In this document: one piece after another, positions 54,057 through 64,000 of the stretch
Layout of the letters: each line of letters starts with the position of its first letter
How positions within the stretch are numbered: position 1 is the first letter of the stretch
Origin: Staphylococcus schleiferi
GTDB lineage: Bacteria > Bacillota > Bacilli > Staphylococcales > Staphylococcaceae
DNA length: 64,000 nt
Assembly (NCBI RefSeq): GCF_900458895.1
Contig: NZ_LR962863.1
Location: 1,240,001-1,304,000 of the forward strand
Reading direction: 5' to 3'
Made by a program: the position numbers and the translations under genes
The notes under the pieces: generated by a model
What the model was told of the DNA's origin: nothing
The model's input: only the letters and a program-made list of their open reading frames with translations
Databases searched by the model: none

Positions 54057-54752
54057 ATCATTCCAATTAATAAACGACTTAAAAAGGTCAGTGAATATAT
54101 TACCGGTGATGTCCTTGCTGATATTGGTTCAGATCATGCTTTTTTACCTATGTTTTGTATTGAAAATGGTTTGATAGATCATGCTATTGCAGGAGAAGTC
54201 ATTAAAGGCCCCTATCAATCTGCTGTGAAAAGTGTGCAACTTCATGGCTATCAATCTAAAATTGATGTGCGTCTTGGTGATGGGTTAACCATTCTAACAG
54301 CGCACGACAAAGTAGATACCGTGGCTATTTGTGGCATGGGCGGACCATTGATTGCTCGAATTTTAAAAGAAGGTGCCGCATTCATTCAAAACCAACCGAG
54401 ATTAGTTTTACAGTCTAATATTCAAAGTCAGCCTATACGTGAATTTTTACAAAATAATGGCTATCAAATTACAACAGAAACATTAATGAAAGAGCGCGCG
54501 CATATTTATGAAATCATTGTTGCAGATCCTGGAAAAATGCAGTTATCTCAACGTGATTTAAAGTTTGGACCATTTCTACACCCATCACCCGATGATTTAT
54601 TTATTGAAAAGTGGGAAAGAGAGTTAGAGGCATTAGCGGACATTAAGAAGAATCTCAATCCCGAAAAACATAAACAACGTTGGAACGAGATAAGCCATTT
54701 AGAAAGTGACATAAAAGAGGTGTTACCACAATGCAACTCAAAAAGCTTTTAG
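54057..54752 (+). CDS. trmK: tRNA (adenine-N1)-methyltransferase TrmK, apparent ATC/ATT start
   Basis: Coding from 54057 gives 231 residues: IPINKRLKKVSEYITGDVLA leading into motif I DIGSDHAFLP, then GEVIKGPYQSA and CGMGGPLIARIL. It methylates A22 of tRNA. No ATG, GTG or TTG occurs in frame between the upstream stop (54012) and ATG 54150, which would remove motif I. AGGAGG at 54044-54049 lies 7 bases before ATC 54057 and 10 before ATT 54060. The gene is otherwise intact and overlaps nif3 by 22 bases. Confidence 0.88.
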   Translation: MIPINKRLKKVSEYITGDVLADIGSDHAFLPMFCIENGLIDHAIAGEVIKGPYQSAVKSVQLHGYQSKIDVRLGDGLTILTAHDKVDTVAICGMGGPLIARILKEGAAFIQNQPRLVLQSNIQSQPIREFLQNNGYQITTETLMKERAHIYEIIVADPGKMQLSQRDLKFGPFLHPSPDDLFIEKWERELEALADIKKNLNPEKHKQRWNEISHLESDIKEVLPQCNSKSF

Positions 54753-55837
54753 AAATTTTAAATAAAAATGTGCCATTCCATACTGCTGAGTCATGGGATA
54801 ACGTAGGCTTATTAATTGGCAATAAAGAGAGCCAAGTTACAGGTATTTTAACTGCACTTGATTGTACGGGCGAAATTGTCGATGAAGCAATAGAAAAGAA
54901 TTTAAATACCATCATCGCGCATCATCCTCTTATATTTAAAGGCATCAAACAAATTATTGATGATGAGGCATATGGATCAATTATATATCGATTAATTCAA
55001 AATAATATTAATCTAATCGCATTGCATACCAATTTAGACGTTCATCCTGAAGGCGTAAATGCCATGCTTGCTGAAAAGATTGGTCTAAAAGATTTTGAAC
55101 TGCTTAACAAAGAAAAAGAGCATTATTATAAAATTCAAGTTTATATCCCTGAAGAGAACGCTGAGGCTTTTAAAGATACTTTATCACAGCACGGTCTTGC
55201 TCAAGAGGGAGAATATGCGTATTGTTTCTTTAATACAAATGGAAAAGGACAATTTAAACCTTTAGAAAACGCAAACCCTCATATTGGGGAAATTGGAAAA
55301 GTTGAGACGGTGCAAGAACAAAAAATAGAATTTATGGTTCAATCCAATCAACGTCCTTTAGCAGAAGCATTAATTCATCAATACCATCCTTATGAAACAC
55401 CCGTCTATGACGTCATTCAAATGACACGAACATCTCATCATGGTCTTGGGATAATAGGGAATCTAGAACATAAAATGACGGTCCATTCATTCGTCAATCA
55501 GGTCAAAAACGCTTTACAAATGCCAAGTGTAAGATTTATTGGGGATATGAACGCTTCAATTCAGCGCGTTGCAATTATTGGTGGGTCTGGAATGGGCTAT
55601 GAAACACAAGCGCAGCAATCTGGCGCCGACCTTTTCATAACAGGAGATATTAAGCATCATGATGCATTAGATGCAAAAATAGCAGGTATCAATTTATTAG
55701 ATATTAATCATTATAGTGAATATGTAATGAAAGAAGGGCTCGTTCATTTATTAAGAAATTGGTTAGAGTCAGAACCAGAACATTCACTCAAAATTGAAGC
55801 CTCAGCACACAATACCGATCCTTACGATTATTTATAA
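54731..55837 (+). CDS. Nif3-like dinuclear metal-binding protein (YqfO)
   Basis: A 368-residue Nif3/GTP cyclohydrolase I type 2 homologue with HHPLIFKG and HTNLDVHPEG metal ligands in the N-terminal half, an inserted PII-like domain (about 125-230) and C-terminal TGDIKHHDALDA. Its reaction is not established. It follows trmK in nearly all Firmicutes. AAGAGGTG precedes its start inside trmK. Confidence 0.93.
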   Translation: MQLKKLLEILNKNVPFHTAESWDNVGLLIGNKESQVTGILTALDCTGEIVDEAIEKNLNTIIAHHPLIFKGIKQIIDDEAYGSIIYRLIQNNINLIALHTNLDVHPEGVNAMLAEKIGLKDFELLNKEKEHYYKIQVYIPEENAEAFKDTLSQHGLAQEGEYAYCFFNTNGKGQFKPLENANPHIGEIGKVETVQEQKIEFMVQSNQRPLAEALIHQYHPYETPVYDVIQMTRTSHHGLGIIGNLEHKMTVHSFVNQVKNALQMPSVRFIGDMNASIQRVAIIGGSGMGYETQAQQSGADLFITGDIKHHDALDAKIAGINLLDINHYSEYVMKEGLVHLLRNWLESEPEHSLKIEASAHNTDPYDYL

Positions 55838-55922
55838 AAGATAGTGTAAAAATCTTATAAAATTCACTAACAAAAGCTGAAAAGTTGGTTAATGGTCAAT
55901 TAAAATCTATTTTTACTAAAGC

Positions 55923-55962
55923 AAAAGTCGAAGCAATCGTATCAAACTGCTTCGACTTTTAT
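55923..55962. terminator. bidirectional terminator between nif3-like gene and ispH
   Basis: AAAAGTCGAAGCA and TGCTTCGACTTTT are perfect arms with A and T tracts on both sides, so it can serve both convergent genes. Confidence 0.92.
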
Positions 55963-55963
55963 A

Positions 55964-56932
55964 TTATTCCATGATTTTAACAGGTTTAGCTTTTTTAATT
56001 TTAGGTAGAATTTTTTCAACAGGCACATTAGAGTGAGTTGTATGGGTTTCAGGATTCATTGGGTCGTAATCTTTCAAGAAGTTAATCACTTCTTTTACAA
56101 TTGGCGTTGGCGTCGAAGCCCCTGCAGTAACAGCGACAGTCTCAACACCTTCAAGCCATTCAAGTTTAAGTTGAGAAATGTCCGCAATTCGATAAGATTG
56201 CGTATGTGCAATATCTTTAGAAACTTGTGCAAGACGATTAGAATTATTACTTTTTGGATCACCGACAACAATCAGTAGGTCAGCTGCACCAGCCTGCTCA
56301 GCAACTGCTTCTTGTCTCACTTGCGTCGCTTGACATATCTCTTTATGTTGTTCAATGTGTGGGAACTTCTCTTGTAAATCCTCCATTAAATGTAAAACAT
56401 CCCATTGCGACATCGTTGTTTGGTTAGTCACAATTAAAGGATAATCATTAAGTGTATCTGGTAAAGCTTCTACATCTTCTTTCGTCTCAACAAGATAAAC
56501 AATATCTGGTGCAACACCGACAGCACCTTCAGGCTCAGGATGGCCTTTTTTACCAATATATACGACATGATAGCCACTTGCTTTTTTCTCTCTAATCAAA
56601 GCGTGTGTATTCTCAACATCTGGACAAGTAGCATCAATACATGTTAATCCCTTAGCTTTAGCACGTTTTTTCACTTCTGGCGAAACACCATGTGCTGTGA
56701 AAATAACAGTGCCTTCTGAAATCTGTTCTAAAATCTCTAATCGATTTGGTCCGTCTAATGTGATAATACCATCCGTTTCAAAAGCATCCGTTACATGCTT
56801 GTTATGAACAATCATACCAAGTATATAGATAGGCCGTGGTAAATTAGGGTCAAGCGAAGCATTTCTAGCAATCACCATCGCATCGACAACACCATAACAA
56901 TAACCACGAGGGGTAATCTTAATAATTTCCAT
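55964..56932 (-). CDS. ispH: 4-hydroxy-3-methylbut-2-enyl diphosphate reductase
   Basis: A 322-residue iron-sulfur enzyme of the MEP isoprenoid pathway. The cluster ligands are Cys12 (RGYCYG), Cys103 (DATCPDV) and Cys200 (HKEICQAT). It converts HMBPP into IPP and DMAPP. Many staphylococci rely on the mevalonate pathway instead; S. aureus lacks ispG/ispH, so this pair needs explaining and the species is probably not S. aureus. Confidence 0.9.
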   Translation of the reverse strand: MEIIKITPRGYCYGVVDAMVIARNASLDPNLPRPIYILGMIVHNKHVTDAFETDGIITLDGPNRLEILEQISEGTVIFTAHGVSPEVKKRAKAKGLTCIDATCPDVENTHALIREKKASGYHVVYIGKKGHPEPEGAVGVAPDIVYLVETKEDVEALPDTLNDYPLIVTNQTTMSQWDVLHLMEDLQEKFPHIEQHKEICQATQVRQEAVAEQAGAADLLIVVGDPKSNNSNRLAQVSKDIAHTQSYRIADISQLKLEWLEGVETVAVTAGASTPTPIVKEVINFLKDYDPMNPETHTTHSNVPVEKILPKIKKAKPVKIME

Positions 56933-57071
56933 TTTTATACACGAACCTCCTTCGATACATCATTATATCAGTAACACCGTACTTTTAAAATTAAAATACA
57001 AATAAAATCTAGATTTAGTCTCACAACTACAAATGTAAAAATCATATTTAAAAAAACATGCACTTTGCTTA

Positions 57072-57100
57072 TTTTCATTAAACATGATTTCATTTATAAT
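57072..57100 (+). promoter_or_regulatory. promoter of cshB
   Basis: TTTTCA (57072-57077), 17 bases, TATAAT (57095-57100). The -35 is weak and the -10 perfect; it lies about 30 bases before the cshB ATG. Confidence 0.55.
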
Positions 57101-57130
57101 ATAGAGACGAATCTTTAAGGAGGCCAAATC

Positions 57131-58471
57131 ATGGCAAATCATCCATTTGACCAATTTCGTTTTGATTCAAACTTAATTGAAGCAATTAAATCATTAAATT
57201 TTAAACAACCCACTGAAATACAACAACGTGTGATTCCAAAAATAATGAAACGTGTAAATCTGATTGGTCAATCACAAACGGGTACAGGGAAATCACATGC
57301 ATTTCTTTTACCATTATTCCAACAAATTGATTCCACATACGAGGAACCACAAGCCATTATCGTTGCACCAACACGTGAGTTAGCAACACAACTTTACCAA
57401 GCTGCGCAACACCTTAGTCAATTTAAAACTAATGTAAAAGTAAGCTTGTTTATTGGTGGAACTGATTTTGAAAAAGACAAACAAAAGACAACGGTTCAAC
57501 CCCAATTGGTGATTGGTACACCAACGCGCATAAACGATCTCGCTAAATCGGGTGCGCTACATGTTCACTTAGCAAATTATTTAGTTGTAGATGAAGCTGA
57601 TTTAATGATTGATTTAGGTCTCATCGAAGACGTGGATCAAATCGCGTCTAAACTTGATGAACAAGCAAAAATGGCTGTTTTTAGTGCTACAATTCCTAAG
57701 ACATTATATCCATTTTTAAATAAATATTTAGAGCAACCAGAATTTATCGAAGTTAAGAGTGAATCGAAAAATAAAAAGAGTATTGAATTCTTCCTTATTC
57801 CTACAAAAGGTGCACAAAAGATAGATAAAACCGTTTCACTTATTGAACTTTTAAACCCTTATCTCGCGATAATATTTTGTAATAGTAGAGATAGTGCAGA
57901 TGCGCTTGCAAGTGAGTTGCAGCAACAAGGTATTCAAGTCGGTATGATTCATGGTGGCTTGTCTCCTCGCGAACGTAAACAACAAATGAAACGAATCCGA
58001 AACTTAGATTATCAATATGTAATCGCAAGTGATTTAGCTTCAAGAGGAATCGACATTGAAGGAGTTAGTCACGTCATTAATTTTGATGTACCTAAAGACA
58101 TTGACTTCTTTACACATCGTGTTGGAAGAACAGGACGCGGTAATTATAAGGGCATTGCAATTACACTTTATACACCTGAAGAAGAAGAACTGATTCAATT
58201 AATTGAACAAAAAGGCTATCAGTTTGAAAATGTAGATATTAAAAATGGTGAATTAAAACCTATCAAAGCGCACAATACAAGAAAGCTACGTCAAAAACAA
58301 GATGATCACATTACGCAACAAGTAAAACATAAAGTGAAACGTAATAATAAGAAAAAAGTTAAACCAGGCTATAAGAAAAAATATAAGCAAGAGCTCGAGC
58401 AGATTAAACGCCAAGTAAAAAGACAGTTTAGCAGAAGTAAAAAACGTCAAGCTAGAAAGAATAAAAGATAA
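57131..58471 (+). CDS. cshB: DEAD-box RNA helicase CshB
   Basis: A 446-residue RNA helicase. The Q motif region FDSNLIEAIKSLNFKQPTE leads to Walker A SQTGTGKS (about 48-55), then PTRELA, VDEAD, SAT and HRVGRTGRG. The C-terminus is highly basic (Lys/Arg-rich, last 70 residues), as in CshB. It acts in cold adaptation and ribosome assembly. AAGGAGG precedes the ATG. Confidence 0.95.
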   Translation: MANHPFDQFRFDSNLIEAIKSLNFKQPTEIQQRVIPKIMKRVNLIGQSQTGTGKSHAFLLPLFQQIDSTYEEPQAIIVAPTRELATQLYQAAQHLSQFKTNVKVSLFIGGTDFEKDKQKTTVQPQLVIGTPTRINDLAKSGALHVHLANYLVVDEADLMIDLGLIEDVDQIASKLDEQAKMAVFSATIPKTLYPFLNKYLEQPEFIEVKSESKNKKSIEFFLIPTKGAQKIDKTVSLIELLNPYLAIIFCNSRDSADALASELQQQGIQVGMIHGGLSPRERKQQMKRIRNLDYQYVIASDLASRGIDIEGVSHVINFDVPKDIDFFTHRVGRTGRGNYKGIAITLYTPEEEELIQLIEQKGYQFENVDIKNGELKPIKAHNTRKLRQKQDDHITQQVKHKVKRNNKKKVKPGYKKKYKQELEQIKRQVKRQFSRSKKRQARKNKR

Positions 58472-58489
58472 AAAAAGGATAGGATAATT

Positions 58490-59380
58490 ATGTTAATAGG
58501 TTCTCACGTCTCAATGAGTGGTAAAAAAATGTTACAAGCATCCGCTGAAGAGGCACATCAATACGGGGCTTCAACATTTATGATTTATACTGGAGCACCC
58601 CAAAATACACGTCGCAAAGCGATAGAAAATCTTAATATCGAAAATGGTAAAGCAACAATGCAAAAATATGGTTTATCAAATATTGTTGTACATGCACCCT
58701 ATATTATTAATATTGCAAATACGAACAAACCAGAAGTCTTTGAACTAGGGGTCAATTTCTTACAAAATGAAATTGAGCGTACAGAAGCAATTGGAGCCAA
58801 AGATATTGTCTTACATCCAGGTGCGCATGTTGGTGCTGGTCCTGAAGTCGGAATTAAAAAAATTATTGAGGGACTTAATGAAGTTTTAACCAACCAAAAC
58901 GATGTTAGAATAGCGCTTGAAACAATGGCTGGAAAAGGTTCAGAGGTGGGCCGAACTTTTGAAGAACTCGCTCAAATTATTGATGGTGTTACACACAATG
59001 AACGACTTTCTGTTTGCTTAGATACATGCCATATTCACGATGCAGGATATGATGTCGTTCATGATTTTGATGGTGTTTTAGAAGAATTTGACCGTATTAT
59101 AGGGGTAGACCGTATCAAAGTCGTCCATGTGAATGATAGCAAAAATCCAATTTCAGCTCATAAAGATCGCCATGAAAACATTGGCTTTGGTCATATCGGA
59201 TTTGATGCACTCAATTATGTCGTTCACCATGAACAATTCAAAGATATTCCTAAAATTTTAGAAACGCCTTACGTTGGGGAAGATAAGAAAAATAAAAAGC
59301 CACCGTATCGTTTTGAAATAGAAGCTTTCAAAAACAACAAATTCGATCCAGAAATGAAAAACAAAATTATGTCAGTTTAA
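58490..59380 (+). CDS. nfo: endonuclease IV
   Basis: A 296-residue AP endonuclease with a TIM barrel and three zinc ions. Motifs include [37 protein letters not shown] and [20 protein letters not shown]. It cleaves DNA 5' to abasic sites. It begins 18 bases after cshB behind AAAGGATAGG. Confidence 0.96.
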   Translation: MLIGSHVSMSGKKMLQASAEEAHQYGASTFMIYTGAPQNTRRKAIENLNIENGKATMQKYGLSNIVVHAPYIINIANTNKPEVFELGVNFLQNEIERTEAIGAKDIVLHPGAHVGAGPEVGIKKIIEGLNEVLTNQNDVRIALETMAGKGSEVGRTFEELAQIIDGVTHNERLSVCLDTCHIHDAGYDVVHDFDGVLEEFDRIIGVDRIKVVHVNDSKNPISAHKDRHENIGFGHIGFDALNYVVHHEQFKDIPKILETPYVGEDKKNKKPPYRFEIEAFKNNKFDPEMKNKIMSV

Positions 59381-59470
59381 TCTATAGCTCAGAATGATTT
59401 TTTGAACGGGCATATTGTGCCAGTTATTTAAATTCAAAAGTGCACTTTAAATATACAAGTTGCACAAATA

Positions 59471-59503
59471 GGGGTGAGCACTAATTTTTTAGTCTCACTC
59501 CTT
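59471..59503 (+). terminator. terminator after nfo
   Basis: GGGGTGAG…CTCACTCC arms with ACTAA / TTAGT inside, followed by a short T run. The rest of the gap to znuC holds a TATAAT at 59563-59568. Confidence 0.75.
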
Positions 59504-59639
59504 TAAATTTGAGTAAATCAGTACTAACTTTTTTTACATTATAAAAATCGCGTATTTAATGTTATAATAAATCGAAGTCGGAAAGATTACTATTTACATT
59601 GTATGCTTAAATCAATATGGTGAAAATTGAGGTGAAAAG

Positions 59640-60410
59640 ATGCCACAACCAGTCTTTGAATTAAAAGGGATAGACTTTTTTTATGACAATAAAAAAGTAT
59701 TAGAAAATATCAACATTCGTATCAATAAAGGTGAATTTTTAGCCATTGTTGGACCTAATGGCGCGGGTAAGTCTACGTTGCTCAAATTAATTTTAGGGAT
59801 TTTGCCGATTCAAAAGGGGGAAATTCTTATTGATGGAGAGTCATATCACAAAAAATTGACAACTGATAAAATCAGTTATGTCTCACAAAAAGCGTCATCT
59901 GTCACATCTGGTTTTCCAGCTACTGTGAAAGAAGTTGTTTTAAGTGGTTTAACTCGTAAAAAGCGTCTTTTCAGATGGTTTAGCAAGTCTGATGATCAGA
60001 AAGTAAATCAAGTCTTAGATCGCTTGAATATTTCGCAATTAAAGCATAAAAATATTGCACAGTTATCCGGAGGGCAACAGCAACGCGTATTAATTGCACG
60101 GGCACTTGTCTCAAATCCTTCTGTACTTGTATTAGATGAACCAACTAATGGCATTGATGCGAAACACGTCGGTGAATTTTATGAGACGTTAGATCACCTC
60201 AAAAAAGAAGGCGTTACTATTATTTTAGTAACACACGATATTGGTGTTGTTGTTGATACAGCAACTGAAGTGGCTTGTTTAAATAAACATTTGCACTTCC
60301 ATGGGGCAACAAGTGAATTCAAATCACTTGATGAAGTTGAAATTTCTAAAATTTATGGCCACCCCATTAAATTTGTAGACCATAAACATGATAGGGATTG
60401 TTGTGTATGA
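59640..60410 (+). CDS. znuC: zinc ABC transporter, ATP-binding protein
   Basis: A 256-residue ABC ATPase, Walker A GPNGAGKST (38-46), signature LSGGQQQRV, Walker B VLVLDEPTN, and a His/Cys-rich tail (HPIKFVDHKHDRDCC). It drives metal uptake through the membrane protein encoded next. The gene pair adjacent to zur indicates zinc. The binding-protein gene is not in this cluster. The stop overlaps the znuB start. Confidence 0.93.
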   Translation: MPQPVFELKGIDFFYDNKKVLENINIRINKGEFLAIVGPNGAGKSTLLKLILGILPIQKGEILIDGESYHKKLTTDKISYVSQKASSVTSGFPATVKEVVLSGLTRKKRLFRWFSKSDDQKVNQVLDRLNISQLKHKNIAQLSGGQQQRVLIARALVSNPSVLVLDEPTNGIDAKHVGEFYETLDHLKKEGVTIILVTHDIGVVVDTATEVACLNKHLHFHGATSEFKSLDEVEISKIYGHPIKFVDHKHDRDCCV

Positions 60411-61271
60411 TTGATGCATTATTGAATTTTGAATTTATCAGGTATTCTTTTATTAGTGGTATATTAATAGGGGTTATTGCTCCCTTAATCGGTACATTTA
60501 TCGTTGTGAGACGCTTATCATTAATTGCAGATGCTTTAAGTCACGTAACTCTTGGTGGGATATCATTCGGCATGTACTTATTAACTGTCTCATCAGTATT
60601 TGCATTTATTAATCCGATATGGACTGGTATTGTTTTTGCAATTGTTGGTGCGTTGTTAATTGAAAAACTTAGAACATCTTATAAAAACTATTCTGAAATC
60701 GCTATACCTATTATTATGAGTACAGGTATTGGCTTAAGTGCGATATTTATATCTTTAGCCAAAGGGTTTAACCAAGAACTTTTTAGGCCTTTTATTTGGC
60801 TCTATTAGCGCTGTATCGCTGAGTGATTTGTTTACAATTGTTACAATTACGGTATTAGTGTTAATATATATCATGTTATTTTATAAAGAGCTATTTATAC
60901 TCTCTTTTGATACAGAGTACAGTCAAGTTATCGGTATACCAAAGTGGATTCAGTTTTTATTTATCGTTATTGTCGCATTAGTCATATCTGCTTCTATGCG
61001 TGTTATTGGTGTATTACTTGTTAGTGCACTAATTACATTACCGGTTGCCATAGCGATGCGTTGGACAAAAGGGTTTAAGCAATTTATATTTTTAAGTATC
61101 ATGATTGGTGAGTTTTCTGTCATTATTGGACTGGTTACTGCATTTTATTTAAATATCTCACCTGGTGGTATTATCGTTGTTATTTTAGTTATCATGTTAA
61201 TGTTAACACTATTTTATCAGTCCTTTGTAGTCAGAAAATTTAAAGGAGTGAATGTGAATGAAAACAAATGA
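60407..61271 (+). pseudogene. znuB: zinc ABC transporter permease ZnuB, split by a one-base frameshift
   Basis: The N-terminal half (60407-60808: SGILIGVIAPLIGTFIVVRR; LSHVTLGGISFG) stops after FIWLY, and the second half continues in another frame (from about 60787: GSISAVSLSDLFTIV) to 61271. Removing one base from the TTTTTA at 60780-60785 restores NQEL(L/F)GLLFGSIS and a permease of about 287 residues with seven or more membrane helices. Both halves look otherwise intact. If real, zinc uptake through this system would be lost. Confidence 0.88.
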
Positions 61272-61686
61272 AGCCATTCGTATATTGAAAAATAATGGGC
61301 ATAAATATACGAACAAAAGAAGAGATATGATTGAGATGTTTATTAATGAGGATAAATATATCAATGCTAAGACCATTCAACAACACATGAATGCACACTA
61401 CCCAGGTATATCTTTTGATACGATTTATAGAAACTTACATTTATTTAAAACTTTAGGCATCATCGAGGGAACAGAAATGGATGGAGAAATGAAGTTTCGT
61501 GCGGCATGTACTTCGCATCATCACCACCATTTTATTTGTAAAGTGTGTGGAGATACAAAAGTGATTGATTTTTGTCCAATGTCTGAAATCAAAGCAAAAC
61601 TACCAAATGTTGACATTGAAATGCATAAATTAGAAGTTTACGGCATGTGTGAAAAATGTAAGCAAAAAGGCTACCATCTTGTTTAA
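61258..61686 (+). CDS. zur: zinc-specific Fur family repressor Zur
   Basis: A 142-residue Fur-family protein with an N-terminal winged helix ([24 protein letters not shown]) and a metal-rich hinge ([14 protein letters not shown]) plus CEKCK at the C-terminus for structural zinc. It represses zinc uptake genes when zinc is plentiful. It overlaps znuB by 14 bases. AAAGGAGTG precedes its start. Fur or PerR identity is unlikely because of the context. Confidence 0.93.
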   Translation: MKTNEAIRILKNNGHKYTNKRRDMIEMFINEDKYINAKTIQQHMNAHYPGISFDTIYRNLHLFKTLGIIEGTEMDGEMKFRAACTSHHHHHFICKVCGDTKVIDFCPMSEIKAKLPNVDIEMHKLEVYGMCEKCKQKGYHLV

Positions 61687-61740
61687 TTAGAGAGATCTCT
61701 ATTTACTTTAGTAAAAAATGATATGTATTGTAAAAATAGT

Positions 61741-61780
61741 AAAAACCCGGACGTTTGCTTTCGTTAACGTTCGGGTTTTG
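61741..61780. terminator. bidirectional terminator between zur and ispG
   Basis: AAAACCCG-ACGT and ACGT-CGGGTTTT arms pair with one mismatch, with A and T runs outside. It suits both convergent genes. Confidence 0.88.
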
Positions 61781-61815
61781 ATATTTGTTCAGCAAAATAG
61801 GGTAACATGTGATGT

Positions 61816-62928
61816 CTAGTTTTGATTTGCAGTTGCTTCTTTTTTCTTGTTTTCTTCCCATTCAGCAGCGAGTTTATCGATTTCCATTTTCAATTCATCC
61901 ACCATTGTCTCTTCAGGTACTTTTCTCACCGTTTTTCCTTTCATAAATAACAAGCCTTCTCCACGAGCACCGGCAATACCGATATCTGCTTCTCTCGCTT
62001 CACCTGGACCGTTTACGGCACAACCCAGTACTGCTACTTTTAAAGGAACTTGAAGTTTCTCAATGTATTCTTCTACTTCATTTGCAATTGAAATTAAATC
62101 AATTTCGATACGACCACAAGTTGGACACGCAATCAAAGTTGCTGCATTACTTGCTAAGCCAAAAGATTTTAATAAAGACTTCGCAACTTTCACTTCTTCA
62201 ACTGGATCCGCTGAAAGTGAAATTCTCATTGTGTTACCAATACCAAGAGATAAAATTGCGCCCAAACCAGCAGAAGATTTAACTGTACCATTAAACAATG
62301 TACCACTTTCTGTAATACCAAGGTGTAATGGATAATCAAATGCTTGTGCAGCCTTTGTATAAGCTTCAATTGCGAGGTTAACATCGCTCGCTTTCATTGA
62401 CACGATAATGTCATGAAAATCTAAATCCTCTAAAATTTTAATATGGTGTAATGCACTCTCTACCATACCATCAGCAGTAGGGTAACCATATTTTTTTAGA
62501 ATATGTTTTTCAAGAGAACCCGCATTAACACCAATTCGAATTGGGATTCCTTTTTCTTTACAAGCCTCCACAACAGCTTCTACTTTTTCACGTCTTCCAA
62601 TATTACCTGGATTAATACGGATTTTGTCCGCACCATTTTCAATCGCAATCAATGCTAATTTATAATTAAAATGGATATCTACAACAAGAGGGATATTAAT
62701 TTGAGCTTTAATATCTTTAATAGCGTACGCATCTTCTTCGTTAGGACATGCAACACGTACAATTTGACAACCTGCTTCCTCTAAGCGTTTAATTTCAGCC
62801 ACTGTTGCCTCTACATCGTGAGTTTTCGTCGTTGTCATACTCTGAATAACAACTTCATCTGCACCACCAATTGTTAAATTACCGACTTTAACGGGGCGCG
62901 TATTTTTACGATGTGTAATTTCAGCCAT
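61816..62928 (-). CDS. ispG: 4-hydroxy-3-methylbut-2-en-1-yl diphosphate synthase
   Basis: A 370-residue MEP-pathway enzyme. The TIM barrel has [12 protein letters not shown] and RINPGNIG; the iron-sulfur domain has CPTCGR and [10 protein letters not shown], whose cysteines bind the cluster. It makes HMBPP, the substrate of IspH (also in this window). The ATG at 62928 follows GGAG; the frame's earlier Met lacks support. It shares the upstream region with sodA. Confidence 0.92.
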   Translation of the reverse strand: MAEITHRKNTRPVKVGNLTIGGADEVVIQSMTTTKTHDVEATVAEIKRLEEAGCQIVRVACPNEEDAYAIKDIKAQINIPLVVDIHFNYKLALIAIENGADKIRINPGNIGRREKVEAVVEACKEKGIPIRIGVNAGSLEKHILKKYGYPTADGMVESALHHIKILEDLDFHDIIVSMKASDVNLAIEAYTKAAQAFDYPLHLGITESGTLFNGTVKSSAGLGAILSLGIGNTMRISLSADPVEEVKVAKSLLKSFGLASNAATLIACPTCGRIEIDLISIANEVEEYIEKLQVPLKVAVLGCAVNGPGEAREADIGIAGARGEGLLFMKGKTVRKVPEETMVDELKMEIDKLAAEWEENKKKEATANQN

Positions 62929-63355
62929 AATAGGAACTCCTTTATGAATAATTTTAACTTGAAAATGCACTTCTAAGAGGCTATTAATTCAACGTTATTT
63001 CATATTATACAATAAGCTCACCTGCATATTCAAAACAATTAGATTGAGAATGTCATAAATTTTTCATAAACGTTGTAAAGTGAATATTTACTATTGGCGT
63101 ATTGAAAATATGTTTCATCAATAACAATTCATTCATCCATCCAATCACATTTTATAAATAAAAAGTGTCAAGCAATTTAAAAAACTTTATATATAGATAA
63201 TTTGATGATTAAAATGTTTAAATCTACTGAAATTGCGCTATAATATAAGTACGTAGTCAAAATGAAATTCATCAATTTGTAAGCATATTAATTGTGACAA
63301 GTTGATGAATGTTGATACAATTATCATGGAATCAAATTTAGGAGGATGATTAATT
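62929..63355. promoter_or_regulatory. divergent intergenic region ispG/sodA
   Basis: A 427-base AT-rich gap. A TATAAT facing sodA is visible at 63239-63244 with no strong -35. AGGAGG precedes the sodA ATG. No gene or clear operator seen. Confidence 0.4.
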
Positions 63356-63955
63356 ATGGCATTTGAACTACCAAAATTACCATATGACTATGATGCGTTA
63401 GAACCACACATTGATAAAGAAACAATGGTGCTACATCATGACAAACATCATAATACGTATGTAACAAAGTTAAACGCAGCAGTTGAAGGTACAGATTTAG
63501 AAGATAAATCTATTGAAGATTTAATTGCTAATTTAGATAGTGTACCTGAAGATAAACGTACTGCAGTTCGTAATAATGGTGGTGGACACTTAAACCACTC
63601 ATTTTTCTGGCAAATTATTTCACCTAACTCAGAAGAAAAAGGTGAAGTTGTAGATAAAATTAAAGAACAATGGGGTTCTTTAGATGCATTCAAAAAAGAA
63701 TTTGCTGAAAAAGCTGCAGGTCAATTTGGTTCAGGTTGGGCATGGTTAGTAGTGAATAATGGTCAATTAGAAATCGTAACGACTCCTAACCAAGATAGTC
63801 CACTTACTAATGGCCAAACTCCAATTTTAAACTTAGATGTATGGGAACATGCATATTACCTTAAATATCAAAATAAACGCCCAGATTATATCAATTCTTT
63901 CTGGAATGTTGTTAACTGGGAAAAAGTTGACGAATTATATCAAGCAGCGAAATAA
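63356..63955 (+). CDS. sodA: superoxide dismutase (Mn/Fe type)
   Basis: A 199-residue SOD with metal ligands His27, His81, Asp161 and His165 ([22 protein letters not shown]). It removes superoxide in the cytoplasm. Members of this family use Mn or Fe; the sequence alone does not settle which, though staphylococcal SodA is usually Mn. AGGAGG lies upstream of the ATG. Confidence 0.97.
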   Translation: MAFELPKLPYDYDALEPHIDKETMVLHHDKHHNTYVTKLNAAVEGTDLEDKSIEDLIANLDSVPEDKRTAVRNNGGGHLNHSFFWQIISPNSEEKGEVVDKIKEQWGSLDAFKKEFAEKAAGQFGSGWAWLVVNNGQLEIVTTPNQDSPLTNGQTPILNLDVWEHAYYLKYQNKRPDYINSFWNVVNWEKVDELYQAAK

Positions 63956-63970
63956 TATGCGATATAGAAG

Positions 63971-64000
63971 GGGGTTGAGGCTCGTGGGCCATCAACCTCT
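63971..64000 (+). terminator. terminator after sodA, cut by the window end
   Basis: GGGGGTTGA pairs with TCAACCTC around a 13-base loop (AGGGGGTTGA…TCAACCTCT). The T run would lie beyond the window. Confidence 0.7.

Noticed and set aside
59520..59639. Zur operator upstream of znuC
   Set aside because: I looked for the staphylococcal Zur-box palindrome and found only AT-rich partial matches.

Overview
The window is an AT-rich chromosomal stretch whose gene order (recD2-alaS, yrrM-udk-greA, yqeG-comEC, lepA-dnaJ-rpsU, phoH-era-recO-glyS, dnaG-sigA, znuCB-zur, sodA) and protein sequences are those of Staphylococcus. I cannot fix the species from sequence alone. Nearly everything is core housekeeping. 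The accessory material is a truncated ISL3-type transposase and a group I intron at the end of comEA. There are no rRNA or tRNA genes, CRISPR arrays or prophages.

Layout. 1-6.1 kb: the 3' part of recD2, then T-box-controlled alaS and the small ireB-like, ruvX and UPF0473 genes. 6.1-10.5 kb: a structured leader, then yrrM-yrrN-yrrO (wobble-uridine tRNA modification), udk and greA. 10.5-16.4 kb: an operon joining the two carboxyltransferase-like 5-oxoprolinase subunits to a biotin carrier, a biotin carboxylase, PxpA and an NRAMP-like transporter. 16.8-22.5 kb: mtnN and the yqeG-yqeM ribosome/NAD/shikimate cluster. 22.5-27.7 kb: the comE DNA-uptake genes and holA. 28-31.6 kb: rpsT, lepA, hemW. 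31.6-39.5 kb: the heat-shock operon hrcA-grpE-dnaK-dnaJ with CtsR and CIRCE operators, followed by prmA, rsmE and mtaB. 39.8-46.6 kb: rpsU, an nfeD/floA membrane set, phoH-ybeY-dgkA-cdd-era-recO. 46.7-47.5 kb: the IS remnant and a highly base-paired element. 47.5-53.8 kb: glyS with its T-box, ccpN-yqfL, dnaG-sigA. 54-64 kb: trmK, nif3, ispH, cshB, nfo, the zinc uptake set znuC-znuB-zur, ispG and sodA.

Points that deserve attention: (1) a canonical group I intron core abutting the 3' end of comEA, without a recognisable endonuclease ORF; (2) a promoter, three-way junction, hairpin and terminator between UPF0473 and yrrM, which looks like an uncharacterised leader RNA or sRNA; (3) three genes (nfeD-like, ccpN, trmK) with no canonical start codon at the conserved N-terminus, where an ATT, ATA or ATC stands instead; in ccpN a hairpin also separates the Shine-Dalgarno sequence from the start; (4) single-base frameshifts in dnaJ and znuB at homopolymers, either real or sequencing errors; (5) a terminator hairpin whose 3' arm is the comEA ribosome binding site; (6) co-encoding of biotin carboxylase and carrier proteins with subunits homologous to the urea-carboxylase carboxyltransferase domain.
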